From Patescibacteria group bacterium (lineage in GTDB: Bacteria; Patescibacteriota; Dojkabacteria; JAKAPS01), in contig JANWIC010000001.1 of the NCBI GenBank assembly GCA_025450075.1, positions 1 through 57,475 of the forward strand: 57,475 nucleotides of DNA, in the 5' to 3' direction. The notes below the pieces were generated by a model. It was not told the origin of the DNA, did no database searches, and saw only the letters and a list, made by a program, of their open reading frames with translations. The translations under genes were made by a program, and so were the position numbers. This document shows, in pieces, positions 16,230 through 26,261 of this stretch. The first letter of the stretch is position 1. Each line of letters begins with the position of its first letter.

Positions 16230-17498
16230 ATGTGTATGAAAGTATTATTCTTCCCCTATACTAGTGAATTAGGTGCTACTCAAAGTAGTGTAAAGATTGC
16301 TGAAATATTAAGAAAATGTGGTGATGAAGTTATCTTTGCAGGAGAAGGTCCTTATTGTAGATTTATTGAATCACATGGATTTAAGGTTGTTAAAGTAGTA
16401 GAAGTGGATATTGATATGCATTTACGGTATATTCAAAATGCAAGTATGGGGTTTCATAATAAACAAACGATTGAGCAATTTATTGAAGATGAGCTGAGGA
16501 TAATTAAGGAAATCGAACCTGATGTTGTAGTAGATCTTTTTAGGCCTACACTTTATATAAGCTCTAAAATTGCTGGAATTCCAAGAGTAAGCATATGCAA
16601 CGGAATTTTAACAAGATATTATAATATGCCTCTAGAAATACCTGAAACTCATTGGGCACATAATATCTTTGCAACTCCGGGGTTGCATAAATTAATGTAT
16701 CCTACAGCGAATTTGATAAAAAATATATCATATAAAGTATGGGCGAATCCATATAATTCAGTACTAGAAAAATATAATTTACCTCGTGTAAAAAGTATAC
16801 TTGATTTACTGGAGGGAGACAAAACAATAGTTTTTGATGCCAAAGAATTTGCTCCAATGTTAATTCCTGGGGATAATAGCAGTGTCCATATCTTAGGACC
16901 TATTCTCCACGATATAACAAATAAACTTCCAGATTGGTTAATAGAGATTGATGAAAAAAAGAATGTGATTTATTTATCGATGGGATCTACTGGCAGTATG
17001 CTTCCCAACATAATAGATGATCTGGTATATTTGTACGGAGATAATGAAAATTATCAGGTTATTACAAATACTTTAGGACTCTATCCTGTCAACAAAAATA
17101 AATTGCCACGTAACTTTTATATTGAAGATTATTTAAATGCGAACTCAATTTTAAAGAAATCAAATTTGTTTATTACACATGGCGGTAGAGGATCGATTTA
17201 TCATTCGTTACAAAATGGTGTCCCTATAATTGGCATTCCGCATCAACCAGAACAAGAATGGAATTTAAATAGGCTTGAATCATTAAAACTAGGCAAGAAG
17301 TTAAGTAAGAGAAATTATAATAGAGAAGATTTGAAGAATGCTGTTGAAGATCTTATAAATAATGAGGAATATAAAGTTAATGCTAAAAACTTCCAAGTAA
17401 TTTTAAATAATTATAATGGACCAGAAGAAGCTGCATCTGTAATAAAAAATGTATTAAATGGAAAGAAGAAAGATAAATATAGACAACCAGGAGTTTGA
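16230..17498 (+). CDS. UGT/MGT-type glycosyltransferase (GT1-like)
   Basis: 422 residues, GT-B fold. The N-terminal Rossmann-like half begins MKVLFFPYTSELGATQSSV and the C-terminal nucleotide-sugar half carries NVIYLSMGSTGS and the family signature THGGRGSIYHSLQNGVP followed by HQPEQEWNLNRLE, corresponding to HGGxGT...P...DQ..N of macrolide and sterol glycosyltransferases. No membrane span, so cytoplasmic. The acceptor is unknown. It is the first gene of an operon: the hydrolase gene overlaps its 3' end by 41 bases and a histidine kinase follows. The start ATG is supported by the -10 box 7 bases upstream. Confidence 0.88.
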   Translation: MCMKVLFFPYTSELGATQSSVKIAEILRKCGDEVIFAGEGPYCRFIESHGFKVVKVVEVDIDMHLRYIQNASMGFHNKQTIEQFIEDELRIIKEIEPDVVVDLFRPTLYISSKIAGIPRVSICNGILTRYYNMPLEIPETHWAHNIFATPGLHKLMYPTANLIKNISYKVWANPYNSVLEKYNLPRVKSILDLLEGDKTIVFDAKEFAPMLIPGDNSSVHILGPILHDITNKLPDWLIEIDEKKNVIYLSMGSTGSMLPNIIDDLVYLYGDNENYQVITNTLGLYPVNKNKLPRNFYIEDYLNANSILKKSNLFITHGGRGSIYHSLQNGVPIIGIPHQPEQEWNLNRLESLKLGKKLSKRNYNREDLKNAVEDLINNEEYKVNAKNFQVILNNYNGPEEAASVIKNVLNGKKKDKYRQPGV

Positions 17499-18291
17499 AT
17501 ATCTACAAATAGGATCGAGTGGCCCTGCTTTAATTTGTTTACATGGATGGGCAGCTTCTTACAAAAATTATTCGTACGTAATACCCTTCCTTTCAAAGTA
17601 TTTCAGGTTGTATTTATTTGATTTACCAGGAAATAATTCAGCTTTACAATGGAATCGTGATTACTATATTGAAGATTATGTCTATTTTCTCTTTGAGTTT
17701 ATTAATAGACTAAATTTAAAAGAGATATATTTACTAGGTGAGTCATTTGGGTCATTGTTAGCTTTGCAATGTCTTTTTGAAAAAAGGAAAGAAATAAAAG
17801 GGGTAATTCTCATCAGCTTAGTTATGAGTTATCCCAAAACAATAAATGCTTTTCTTGTCAAAGTTTTGATGAGAATTAGGAGAAAAAAAATAGTATTAAA
17901 ATTTATTTCTTTATTGAAGAAAAATGAATTTTTCCAGAATTATTGGATTAATCTATTAATAGAAAAAAATATTTCACATTTCGATGAAATTCAAGAACTT
18001 ACAATGAGTGAGATGAAGAACGTCTCTCCTGAGGCTTATATTGATGGATATATTTCAATTTTGAAATCAAATACTCCTGTCCTCCTAAAAAATTTACTCG
18101 AAGATACTGATATAAAAAAAATCCTTATATATGGAAAAAAAGATCCTTTTTCAAAATGGGAGACTATTGATAATGTATCAAATACATCTGAAATAGTTAT
18201 AATTGACGGAACTCGTCATTCTCCTCATTTAGAACGACCGGATAATTTCTTTAAAGTTCTAAAGGAAGATTTTATTGATCATATTTTATAA
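17458..18291 (+). CDS. Alpha/beta hydrolase
   Basis: 277 residues. The fold signature is clear: LICLHGWAAS (oxyanion strand), YLFDLPGNN, the nucleophile elbow GESFGS with Ser96, and a C-terminal GTRHSPHLERP holding the catalytic His; KILIYGKKDPF near residue 225 would carry the Asp. No signal peptide. The substrate cannot be told. The gene overlaps the upstream glycosyltransferase by 41 bases and its stop is followed after 1 base by the kinase ATG, so the three are surely co-transcribed. Confidence 0.88.
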   Translation: MERRKINIDNQEFEYLQIGSSGPALICLHGWAASYKNYSYVIPFLSKYFRLYLFDLPGNNSALQWNRDYYIEDYVYFLFEFINRLNLKEIYLLGESFGSLLALQCLFEKRKEIKGVILISLVMSYPKTINAFLVKVLMRIRRKKIVLKFISLLKKNEFFQNYWINLLIEKNISHFDEIQELTMSEMKNVSPEAYIDGYISILKSNTPVLLKNLLEDTDIKKILIYGKKDPFSKWETIDNVSNTSEIVIIDGTRHSPHLERPDNFFKVLKEDFIDHIL

Positions 18292-18292
18292 T

Positions 18293-20557
18293 ATGGAAAT
18301 TGTAAATTTCATTCTAATTATAGAAATAATAGGATATATACTATTATCAATTGTTGTATTTTTTAATAATCGTATTGCTAAGAAGAATCAAATTTTTGCT
18401 TTATTCTTATTAGCATTAAGTCTTTGGATGTTCTCGGCATTTGTTACTCATATTGATAATGGCAGTGTTGTAATATCATTAATTCTTACAAGATTGAATT
18501 TCTTCTTTAGCCTTGTATCTGAGGTTTTCCTTGTTCTATTTTGTGAAGAATTATATTTAAATAGAAAGAAGTGGCACATTCGAGATGCGATTTATATTAT
18601 TCCACCATTGCTTCTATTATACCCATTAGTTTTTACAAATTTATTTGTCCTAAATGAAACCTATATTAATGGAGACCCATTTTACACTGTAGGATCATTA
18701 ATAATACTTGTGTTCCTGCTTGCAGTTTTATATCTTTCATTTGTTATCTACTACCTTTTCAAGGCATATATTACATCAAAAGGAATTTATTTAGTTCAGG
18801 TTAAATATGTTTTAATAGGAACAACAGCCTCAGCAATTTTTATTATTCTCTTAGGCCTAGTGTTGCCATTGATGGGTTTTGTTTTTCTTGAACAATGGAC
18901 AGTAATTGCCACCATTTTTATGGTTGGTACAATACAATATACTATTGTTAAACATAGCTTTCTTGATATTAGAATATTTCTGGGAGAAATACTTCGATAC
19001 TTAATAATTGGGATTTTTACCTATGTATTATTCTATTTAGTTTTATATTTAGACAATCAATTTTTTGGTGGCCCTTACCAAAAAGCTACATATATTATTG
19101 GATTCCTATATGCGATTGCCTTTATTTTTCTACAAAATTTATTACTTAAAATTATATCTAAGGTAGGGATAATTCAGAGTAAAGATCAATTATTTGATAT
19201 TGGTAATCAATTACCAGATATTTTAGGAAATGAATTAGATATAAATAAACTTTCCGTTTTAATTGGAGAATACCTAATGAAAAGTTTTAGACTATCATCA
19301 ATTATTACCATAACAAAATTTTCAGGAAATAAAATGACAAAATTCGGAAATGAAAATATAAATATTCCTGATATTTTTTTTACTTCGTCAAAAGACTTTT
19401 TTTCACTTATTAACGTTCAAGAGAATTTGCTTCTTATGTCGAAAGAAAGAATACATTTTACTGAACATTATATTAGTTTTATAGAATTACTACATTCGAT
19501 GCACGTTGAAATATATATTCCATTGTTAAGTGGGCGCGAGATATATTATTTCATTCTTTTAGGGGAGAAAGAAAATAAAGATGGATATTATTTTGAAGAG
19601 ATCGAGTTGTTAAAACATATGGCAAATCAAATAAATATAGCACTACAAAGATCTCTTTTGTATAAACAAATACAAGAAAGTAATAATAATCTTAAAGAAA
19701 AGATTGAAAATGCTACTCATGAACTACAATCAAAAAATACTGAATTACAAAAAGCATATGATGAGGCAAATGAAACAGCAAGGAAAGAAAGGGACATGCT
19801 TGATATCATGGGACATGAACTTCGTACTCCTGCAACAGTAATTAAAATGGCAACTTATCTTCTTGATGCTAAGGTAACGGATGAAAATGAAAAAAAGCAG
19901 GTTATGCGAATCAAAGATTCAATAGAACGTCAAATTCAGCTTATCAACACATTCATAAATACTGCAAAGATAGATAATAATAAGATAGATTTAGTCCTTA
20001 TTCCGCTTCATCTAAATGAAATGGTAAAGCAGGCTGTGGACGATCACATGAATGAGGCAATTGAAAAAAATCTTTCCTTATCATATGAAGATAGTGTTGA
20101 TACTCCAATTGTACTCGTAGATAATGCAAGAATGCGTGAAGTATTGGATAATCTTATCTCAAATGCTATCAAATATACCCAAGCAGGATATGTCAAAGTA
20201 TCATGTACTGCTAATAATAAAGAAGTGACAGTTAAAGTAGAGGATTCCGGAGAGGGGATAAGCCAAGATGATATGAAAGAATTATTTCAAAAATTCAAGA
20301 GACTTCGAAACTATACGAAAACTTCTGATATAACAAATGTAAAAATGATAAGACCAGGAGGAACAGGATTAGGGTTATATGTTTCAAAGGCAATCATTGA
20401 AATGCATGGTGGAAAGATATGGGTTGAAAGCGAACTTGGAAAAGGATCTGTGTTTAACTTTACCGTACCCATTCCAAATCCTGAAGAAATAGCAAAACAT
20501 CAATCCACTGAAGGTGCGTCAGCAAACCTATTCCACAGGTTAAACATGAGTGCTTAA
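18293..20557 (+). CDS. Multi-membrane-span sensor histidine kinase, orphan
   Basis: 754 residues from ATG 18293; an upstream TTG is less likely because it lies inside the previous gene. The N-terminal third has about nine membrane helices, resembling the 7TM histidine-kinase sensor region. A GAF-like domain follows (about 300-460), then a coiled coil and the kinase core: H-box GHELRTP with His508, N-box DNLISNAIKY, G1 DSGEGIS, and G2 GGTGLGLY. All catalytic boxes are intact. No response regulator gene is adjacent. Co-transcription with a glycosyltransferase and a hydrolase hints at envelope sensing. Its 3' end overlaps the convergent GT4 gene by 4 bases. Confidence 0.92.
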   Translation: MEIVNFILIIEIIGYILLSIVVFFNNRIAKKNQIFALFLLALSLWMFSAFVTHIDNGSVVISLILTRLNFFFSLVSEVFLVLFCEELYLNRKKWHIRDAIYIIPPLLLLYPLVFTNLFVLNETYINGDPFYTVGSLIILVFLLAVLYLSFVIYYLFKAYITSKGIYLVQVKYVLIGTTASAIFIILLGLVLPLMGFVFLEQWTVIATIFMVGTIQYTIVKHSFLDIRIFLGEILRYLIIGIFTYVLFYLVLYLDNQFFGGPYQKATYIIGFLYAIAFIFLQNLLLKIISKVGIIQSKDQLFDIGNQLPDILGNELDINKLSVLIGEYLMKSFRLSSIITITKFSGNKMTKFGNENINIPDIFFTSSKDFFSLINVQENLLLMSKERIHFTEHYISFIELLHSMHVEIYIPLLSGREIYYFILLGEKENKDGYYFEEIELLKHMANQINIALQRSLLYKQIQESNNNLKEKIENATHELQSKNTELQKAYDEANETARKERDMLDIMGHELRTPATVIKMATYLLDAKVTDENEKKQVMRIKDSIERQIQLINTFINTAKIDNNKIDLVLIPLHLNEMVKQAVDDHMNEAIEKNLSLSYEDSVDTPIVLVDNARMREVLDNLISNAIKYTQAGYVKVSCTANNKEVTVKVEDSGEGISQDDMKELFQKFKRLRNYTKTSDITNVKMIRPGGTGLGLYVSKAIIEMHGGKIWVESELGKGSVFNFTVPIPNPEEIAKHQSTEGASANLFHRLNMSA

Positions 20558-21732
20558 GAGAGGAGAATATTTTCAAGTTTTTTGATATAGTTTTCCAGTT
20601 TATATTCTTTCTTTGCATATGCGATATTTTCTTCCGATTTCTTCTTTATATCCTCATTACTCATGGAAGCAACTGATATGAGCTTGCGCCCAAGATCGGA
20701 GATATGAAATGGTTCTGCAAAGAAAATGATGTCTTTGGTCTTTTTAGAATAAATTCCTGGTATCTTAAAAGAAACAATTATTAATCCCATTGCCATTGCT
20801 TCAGCAAGAGCAACTGGAGATCCTTCATATCGTGACAGCATGAGAAAGATGGTCCCTTTTTGTAGAAGTTCTGGCATTGCATTATGATCTACATGCTGAA
20901 CATATTGTACATGCTTATATTTTTTTTGGATTTTCTTTACAACAGGCTCAAGATCTCCAGTTCCTGCAATTATGAATTTAAAATTTTCAAGTGATTTTTT
21001 TTTCTTTAAATATGAGAAAAGCTCCGGAAGCATATCAATACCTTTTTGTCCTGTAAGACGTGAAGACAGGATGACAGTTCGTTTTTTGGGAATACTAATA
21101 TTTGCTTTCTGGCTTGAAAAGAATATTTCTTCGCATGGAAGCTTTACAAGACTAGACCCCTTAATAATTTTTTTATCAGCAATGTTAAGTGATTGGAAAT
21201 GCTTTGTTAGTATTTTTACAATAGTTTTGTATATAAAAGTGGTGTATACCAGGTTATGAAACCTATCAAGAAAAGTTGTTGGTTGGATGTATCGAAGAGG
21301 GGTATAGCCTTGAATAAGTAAACGTTTCCTTAAACCTCTATTTTTTAAAACTGCGAAAAAGATAGGAAGAAGTGAAGGTATGTCACTCCGGACGAAAATA
21401 TAATCCGATTTAGTAAGAGCAGATACTACTTTCCAGAACGGAAATTTTTTGTATTCAGCTTTTCCCAATTTTGCGCGAATTTCTTGAGGTGAATAACGGA
21501 GGGCATCTTCTAGTGTTTTTTTGCCATAAGCAAGGTATTTGATCCTTTGGAAAGGATTTCTTCCGACCTTTAAAGGATTTTTCTTAAATGTATATACAAC
21601 AACATTAAAACCTTTCTTGTTTGCAAAGGCTTTTGCCGTCTCTATCGTCATAAGCTCAGCTCCTCCTCCAAATTCTAAAGGGATGTCGGTGAAGAAAGAT
21701 ATTGTTGTTGCTTTGTTTTTGGCTGATTTCAT
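20554..21732 (-). CDS. Glycosyltransferase family 4 protein
   Basis: 392 residues, GT-B fold. The N-terminus has the acceptor-side glycine loop FGGGAELM; the C-terminal half has VILSSRLTGQKGIDML, FIIAGTGDLEP and the sugar-nucleotide motif SRYEGSPVALAEAMAMG with the EX7E-type glutamates. Soluble, cytoplasmic face. It is divergent from another GT4 gene with 31 bases between them. Likely part of surface glycan or glycolipid synthesis; sugar and acceptor unknown. Confidence 0.92.
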   Translation of the reverse strand: MKSAKNKATTISFFTDIPLEFGGGAELMTIETAKAFANKKGFNVVVYTFKKNPLKVGRNPFQRIKYLAYGKKTLEDALRYSPQEIRAKLGKAEYKKFPFWKVVSALTKSDYIFVRSDIPSLLPIFFAVLKNRGLRKRLLIQGYTPLRYIQPTTFLDRFHNLVYTTFIYKTIVKILTKHFQSLNIADKKIIKGSSLVKLPCEEIFFSSQKANISIPKKRTVILSSRLTGQKGIDMLPELFSYLKKKKSLENFKFIIAGTGDLEPVVKKIQKKYKHVQYVQHVDHNAMPELLQKGTIFLMLSRYEGSPVALAEAMAMGLIIVSFKIPGIYSKKTKDIIFFAEPFHISDLGRKLISVASMSNEDIKKKSEENIAYAKKEYKLENYIKKLENILLS

Positions 21733-21750
21733 ATTTAAATTCGGATGTAG

Positions 21751-21756
21751 TATACT
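21751..21756 (+). promoter_or_regulatory. -10 box for leaderless expression of the gene at 21764
   Basis: TATACT ends 7 bases before the ATG at 21764. It decides this start over in-frame codons further upstream, which lie inside the divergent gene. Confidence 0.5.
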
Positions 21757-21763
21757 TGATTTT

Positions 21764-23044
21764 ATGAAAATAGTCTATATAACAACTGCATTTCTTCCCT
21801 CTTCCATTGGTGGTTCAGAAGTTTTAACAAGGCAGTATGCTTTAGCAGCAATCGAAGGAAAACATGAAGCAATTGTTATTACATCAGATATTAGAACTTG
21901 GTGGGGAAAATACCTTCCATTTGGCGGAAAATTTTCCAAAAAAGAAGAAAGAATTGATGGAATACAAATCATTCGTCTTCCTCATAACTGGATGCTTTAT
22001 ACAATCTCGCAATTTGCTTCAAAGTTTTCTACGCTTCTTTACAAAGTTCCAATAATTAAAAATAGAAAATGGTTACAAAAATTAAGTGCAAATACATCAT
22101 TGTATTCTTATGGTGTTGTATTGAAAGGATTAAAAAATACTTTACATGACATTAATCCAGATATTGTACATGTCACTCCACTTAGCCATGTAACCGTATA
22201 TAAAGGAATTGAAGCAGTCGGAGAGTTAAATAAAGAGAGAGTAAAACGAATTAAACTTATTATAACAACAGCCCTTCATTTTGATTCCGGAGTTTTCACT
22301 AAGACATACGATATAGAGCGTATACGTCTTTCTCTTGCAAATGCTGATGCAATTGTGTGTACAACTGCTTTTGAAAAGATGAAAATCTTAAATAATTTTG
22401 CTTTAAAAAAAGATAAAATTCAGGTTATTAATATAGGGATACCGTTTCCGGGTGAAATTACTAATAAAGAATTTTTAGGTATCCAAAAGTTAAAGAAAGA
22501 AACAAATACTTTAATGATTCTTTTTATGGGAACAAGAACCTCTGGAAAAGGACTTTTTGACTTAATTCATAGCCTGGAACAATTGAAACTTGAAGGGTAT
22601 GATCGGGTAAGGCTTTTTGTAGGTGGAGTTAGGACAATTCAATGGCGCATTTTTGCAATAATGAATAAATTTGTTAAAAGAATAGATTATGTCATTGATC
22701 TTCCTTATCTTGAAGAAGGTGAGAAGGCAACAGTATTTTCTTTAGCTGATATTTTTGTACTTCCATCTCGGGTAGATTCTTTTGGGATTGTATATATTGA
22801 GGCAATGGCACATAGCCTGCCAATTATTTATGCAAACGAGCCTCCTCAACGGGAGATTATTAATGATGCTGGACTTTATGCTGAATTTGGTGATGTTTCT
22901 GGTCTTACAGATGTTCTTAGAACACTACTTGATAGTAAAGAACTTCGAGAAAAAACAGGACATCAAGGTAATGAGTTGTTCAAACAGCTATATACACAAA
23001 AGAGAATGTTTGATAAGGTTATTGAGCTATATAGTGAAATCTAA
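21764..23044 (+). CDS. Glycosyltransferase family 4 protein
   Basis: 426 residues from ATG 21764. The frame is open further upstream but that part is antisense to the divergent gene and shows no protein logic. The N-terminus MKIVYITTAFLPSSIGGSEV is the classic GT4 acceptor loop; the C-terminal half has LMILFMGTRTSGKGLFDLIH, SLADIFVLPSRVDSFGIVYI and the catalytic EAMAHSLPI. Cytoplasmic, retaining enzyme family. Sugar and acceptor are unknown. Its 3' end overlaps the convergent FkbM gene by 4 bases. Confidence 0.92.
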   Translation: MKIVYITTAFLPSSIGGSEVLTRQYALAAIEGKHEAIVITSDIRTWWGKYLPFGGKFSKKEERIDGIQIIRLPHNWMLYTISQFASKFSTLLYKVPIIKNRKWLQKLSANTSLYSYGVVLKGLKNTLHDINPDIVHVTPLSHVTVYKGIEAVGELNKERVKRIKLIITTALHFDSGVFTKTYDIERIRLSLANADAIVCTTAFEKMKILNNFALKKDKIQVINIGIPFPGEITNKEFLGIQKLKKETNTLMILFMGTRTSGKGLFDLIHSLEQLKLEGYDRVRLFVGGVRTIQWRIFAIMNKFVKRIDYVIDLPYLEEGEKATVFSLADIFVLPSRVDSFGIVYIEAMAHSLPIIYANEPPQREIINDAGLYAEFGDVSGLTDVLRTLLDSKELREKTGHQGNELFKQLYTQKRMFDKVIELYSEI

Positions 23045-23877
23045 AATGGCCTTTTGGTTATCATGGATTTATTCCATGCATAAATCATTCCAACTTCATT
23101 ATTGGTAGGAATAACATCAAATGCAAATTGTAATGCCTCTAATCTCTTCAGCAGTTTTGCATAATATTTCATAGGATATGCTTTGTTAACATGATACTCC
23201 ATTGTAATAAGCTTTGTGTGTTTTAAATATGGTTCATGACGTTTTAGGGAAAAAAATTCATATTCTCCTCCTTCTATATCAATCTTGAGAAGATCACATT
23301 GCTGAATTGCATTTTTTTCCCAGAGTTCTGAAAAACTCATTCCCGTTACCCGTTGTTTCATTTTTGGTTTATCAACACCATTTAAGCCATTGTTTCCATG
23401 GTTATTTTTATGAAGCTGCAAAAATAGAATTCTTTTTTTTGCATCAATTGCCTTTTTATATAACTTTACATTTTTTTCATGGTTTAGATGGATGTTTTGT
23501 TTTAAAAGATGATAATTACTTTTTTCAGGTTCAACCGCATATATTTTGGCATTCGGAAAAGTATGGGATGCAAGAATTGTAAAATCACCAATAAAAGCGC
23601 CAAGGTCGATAATTGTCTCAATCGGTGTTTTACTTCGCTTTACTTTATGAATCCGATAGCAATCATGCAAAACTACTTCGTCCATGATTTTGTAATCGGT
23701 AGTATTTGACCTTATATGAAATCTCATACCATGGATATCACAGGAATCAAATTTGTTAGGATTAATATGAAGCCTGGATAAAAGAAGATAGCGGTATTGT
23801 ATTGTATCATTATGCAATGCCTTATATATTCCAACTTCTTTGGTTATATAGTTTTTGGTACGGCTAATGATATTCAT
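23041..23877 (-). CDS. FkbM family methyltransferase
   Basis: 278 residues from ATG 23877 (MNIISRTKNY). An ATG 18 bases upstream overlaps a TATACT box and is rejected. Motif I of the SAM-binding fold is IIDLGAFIGDFT, followed by YAVEPEKSNY, and the FkbM-typical LLKIDIEGGEYEFF near residue 205. Such enzymes O-methylate sugars or other hydroxyl groups. Lying among glycosyltransferases, it probably modifies a surface glycan. Confidence 0.9.
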   Translation of the reverse strand: MNIISRTKNYITKEVGIYKALHNDTIQYRYLLLSRLHINPNKFDSCDIHGMRFHIRSNTTDYKIMDEVVLHDCYRIHKVKRSKTPIETIIDLGAFIGDFTILASHTFPNAKIYAVEPEKSNYHLLKQNIHLNHEKNVKLYKKAIDAKKRILFLQLHKNNHGNNGLNGVDKPKMKQRVTGMSFSELWEKNAIQQCDLLKIDIEGGEYEFFSLKRHEPYLKHTKLITMEYHVNKAYPMKYYAKLLKRLEALQFAFDVIPTNNEVGMIYAWNKSMITKRPF

Positions 23878-23885
23878 ATATGAGC

Positions 23886-23891
23886 AGTATA
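23886..23891 (-). promoter_or_regulatory. -10 box for leaderless expression of the FkbM gene
   Basis: Minus-strand TATACT ends 8 bases before the ATG at 23877. No good -35 box is seen. Confidence 0.45.
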
Positions 23892-23980
23892 GCATGTGAA
23901 AACGGATACTATGTACTATTTAAAGGAAACATTGTTCTCAGGCATAAAAAACGATATGATGAAGTATTACATAAGTTTGT

Positions 23981-25516
23981 ATGTTTCATAAATCGGTTAT
24001 TAATGTTATTGGAAGTGTTTTGCTATCCTTTATTACAGCAATAAATATCCTCATTCTTGCGCGAATCCTTTCTCCGTCCGTACTTGGCCAATATACCTAT
24101 GCATTATGGATGATTAATATCAGTGTGATTATTGCAACAATGGGTATACCTGTTACATTACTTAAATATATCCCAGAAATGACACAAAGGCTTGGAATCA
24201 TGCGAGCAAGGATGCTTTTTATGTTTTTAAGCGGTTTAGGTTTTCTTTTTTCGATAATTATTGCATTATTTATCGCTTTTATTCTTCCAAGACTGCAACA
24301 CGCAACAGGATATCTTACTTATCTTTACCTGATTGCAGGATCAATTCCACTTCTGGTTTTTATTAATTTATTTTCTTCATATTTTAAGAGCAGGATGAAG
24401 TTTGGAAGCATCTATACATTTAATGCTATTTATTCTGTTCTATTATTCTTTGCAACATGCTTTGCTGCTTTTGTAACAAAGAATGTAACTCCTGTATTGT
24501 GGGGTTATTTTATTGCAGCCCTTGTCTATTCAATATTTTTACTTTATTTGGTTTTGAGAAATATTCATATCCGACTTTATATTCCAACTATCAAGGATAT
24601 AAAAACACTCCTTTTTGAAAAGAAAAGCATTGCAGATATGGAATTAAAAGAGGTACTTACTTATATATTTTCAGTTTCCTTCATATTATTACTGGATAAT
24701 ATCATTTGGGATCGTTCAGAAGTATTTTTCTTAAAACATTTTTCAACAAATGAGCAAATAGCATATTATTCAATCGCTTTTTCTGTTGTTCAAAAAATTA
24801 TGTATTTATTGCCAACAGCGTTAAGTGGATATTTGTTAACAACATATTCCTTGCACAGGGCAAAAGGGAGGGAGAAAGAAATCATGGAGATACTCTTTAA
24901 AGCTTGCAAATTTTTATTAATTATAAACATACCATTGGCGTTGGGTGGTGCAGCTCTTTCTACTCCCATAATAGAATACCTGTTTGGTCATGCATATGTT
25001 GGAGCAACAGGAAGTCTTCGTTTCTTATTTCTAGGGGCGATTGCCTCTCCTGCATCTCTTACGGTAAGTACAGTTATCTATGGCCAGAAAAGGCAATATA
25101 TGATCTTGTATTACGGTATTATTTGTACGATCTTGTCAATTATTCTTGATATTATCCTCATTTCACATTTTTCAGCAATTGGGGCTGCAATTGCAAATTC
25201 AATCGTCCAACTGTTATTTGGTTCCCTTCTTTTATTCTATGCATACAGGTCTCTTCATATTGACTATCCATATCGGTTTGGTGCATCCATTACAGGGGTA
25301 TCGCTTCTTCCTGCAATTTTACTATTTTTTCTCAACACAGAATTTCATAGTATAATTGTATTTATCCTTTCAATAATTGCAGCGAGCGTTATTTATTGCT
25401 ATTTGATTCTAAAACTTGGGATAGTAAACCGTAAAGATATCTCATTTATCGATCCTTTTATCAAAAACGATAAGGTGAGGGGAATGCTCGATCGCTTTTT
25501 TCTCGCATCAATATAG
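23981..25516 (+). CDS. Wzx-like polysaccharide flippase (MOP superfamily)
   Basis: 511 residues with about 12-14 membrane helices. The N-terminal pattern INILILARILSPSVLGQYTYA followed by GIPVTLLKYIPEM is typical of polysaccharide biosynthesis/export proteins of the MOP exporter family, which move lipid-linked sugars across the membrane. The length fits. A possible TATGAT box lies about 24 bases upstream. Together with nearby GT4, GT2 and PAP2 genes it suggests a local pathway that builds a glycan on a lipid carrier and flips it outward. Confidence 0.88.
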   Translation: MFHKSVINVIGSVLLSFITAINILILARILSPSVLGQYTYALWMINISVIIATMGIPVTLLKYIPEMTQRLGIMRARMLFMFLSGLGFLFSIIIALFIAFILPRLQHATGYLTYLYLIAGSIPLLVFINLFSSYFKSRMKFGSIYTFNAIYSVLLFFATCFAAFVTKNVTPVLWGYFIAALVYSIFLLYLVLRNIHIRLYIPTIKDIKTLLFEKKSIADMELKEVLTYIFSVSFILLLDNIIWDRSEVFFLKHFSTNEQIAYYSIAFSVVQKIMYLLPTALSGYLLTTYSLHRAKGREKEIMEILFKACKFLLIINIPLALGGAALSTPIIEYLFGHAYVGATGSLRFLFLGAIASPASLTVSTVIYGQKRQYMILYYGIICTILSIILDIILISHFSAIGAAIANSIVQLLFGSLLLFYAYRSLHIDYPYRFGASITGVSLLPAILLFFLNTEFHSIIVFILSIIAASVIYCYLILKLGIVNRKDISFIDPFIKNDKVRGMLDRFFLASI

Positions 25517-25571
25517 GATTGTGTACAAGCCATTCTGGGATAGTGTATAATGTTTAAGCTAAAAAATTCAT

Positions 25572-26177
25572 ATGGTATCAAACATTCTAAGTTTTATCAT
25601 TCCATATATCAGATCACTGATTGTTCTTGGATTAATAGTGGCTACATCTTTTATATTCCAGGTAGTGAATAATGCAAACAGGAGTTATAGGATTTTAAAA
25701 ATTAAGTTTGATGAGCACATTCCATTAATTCCTGTATTTATCTATCCATATATATCGTTTTTGTTGTTCATTCCGGTATCTTTGATGGTTATTGTTAAAG
25801 TTCGTCCCGATCTTTTTCTTCCCGTTATCATAACATTCACTATTGCCGGCATTATCTGTACTCTTTTTTTCTATTTCTTCCAAACCTATATTGAAAAACC
25901 TGAAATTGAAGCAATCTTCCATGCACATAAACTATTGAAAAAAGTTCAGGATGCAGTGGAGCCATACAACTGCTTTCCAAGTTCACATGTTCTCTATACC
26001 GTCTTAACGGCATTTTTTCTTGTAACAGTTTTCCCTGCACTTTTTATATTTGTAAACATTTATACCTTTCTTGTTTGTGCTTCTACTGTGTTTGTAAAGC
26101 AGCACTATATTCTTGATATTTTCGGTGGGCTAGCATTGGCTGCACTGATGTACTTCACGGTTATAAAACTAGTCTGA
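25572..26177 (+). CDS. PAP2-like membrane phosphatase / IPC synthase-like
   Basis: 201 residues, about six membrane helices. The PAP2 motifs are visible: CFPSSH near residue 138 and STVFVKQHYILDIFGG near 170, which carry the active-site histidines and aspartate; the first (Lys/Arg) motif is weak. Possible roles are release of phosphate from polyprenyl-pyrophosphate carriers or head-group transfer on lipids. A TATAAT box at 25546-25551 probably starts its transcript. It follows the flippase, matching a lipid-carrier recycling role. Confidence 0.82.
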   Translation: MVSNILSFIIPYIRSLIVLGLIVATSFIFQVVNNANRSYRILKIKFDEHIPLIPVFIYPYISFLLFIPVSLMVIVKVRPDLFLPVIITFTIAGIICTLFFYFFQTYIEKPEIEAIFHAHKLLKKVQDAVEPYNCFPSSHVLYTVLTAFFLVTVFPALFIFVNIYTFLVCASTVFVKQHYILDIFGGLALAALMYFTVIKLV

Positions 26178-26190
26178 TGAATCTTAGTAG

Positions 26191-26219
26191 TTGACGAATG
26201 AAGAATAAGAATATATTAT
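26191..26219 (+). promoter_or_regulatory. Strong promoter of surface protein B
   Basis: TTGACG (26191-26196), a 17-base spacer and TATTAT (26214-26219). Transcription would start near 26226, giving a leader of about 36 bases that holds a strong Shine-Dalgarno site. Confidence 0.8.
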
Positions 26220-26261
26220 AGAACTAGTAAAAACTCTTCAACAAAAGGGGGTGAATAAATA

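Noticed and set aside
21539-21763. Upstream extension of the GT4 protein that begins at 21764
   Set aside because: It lies antisense to the divergent GT4 gene, and the family N-terminus MKIVYITTAF starts exactly at 21764 behind a -10 box.
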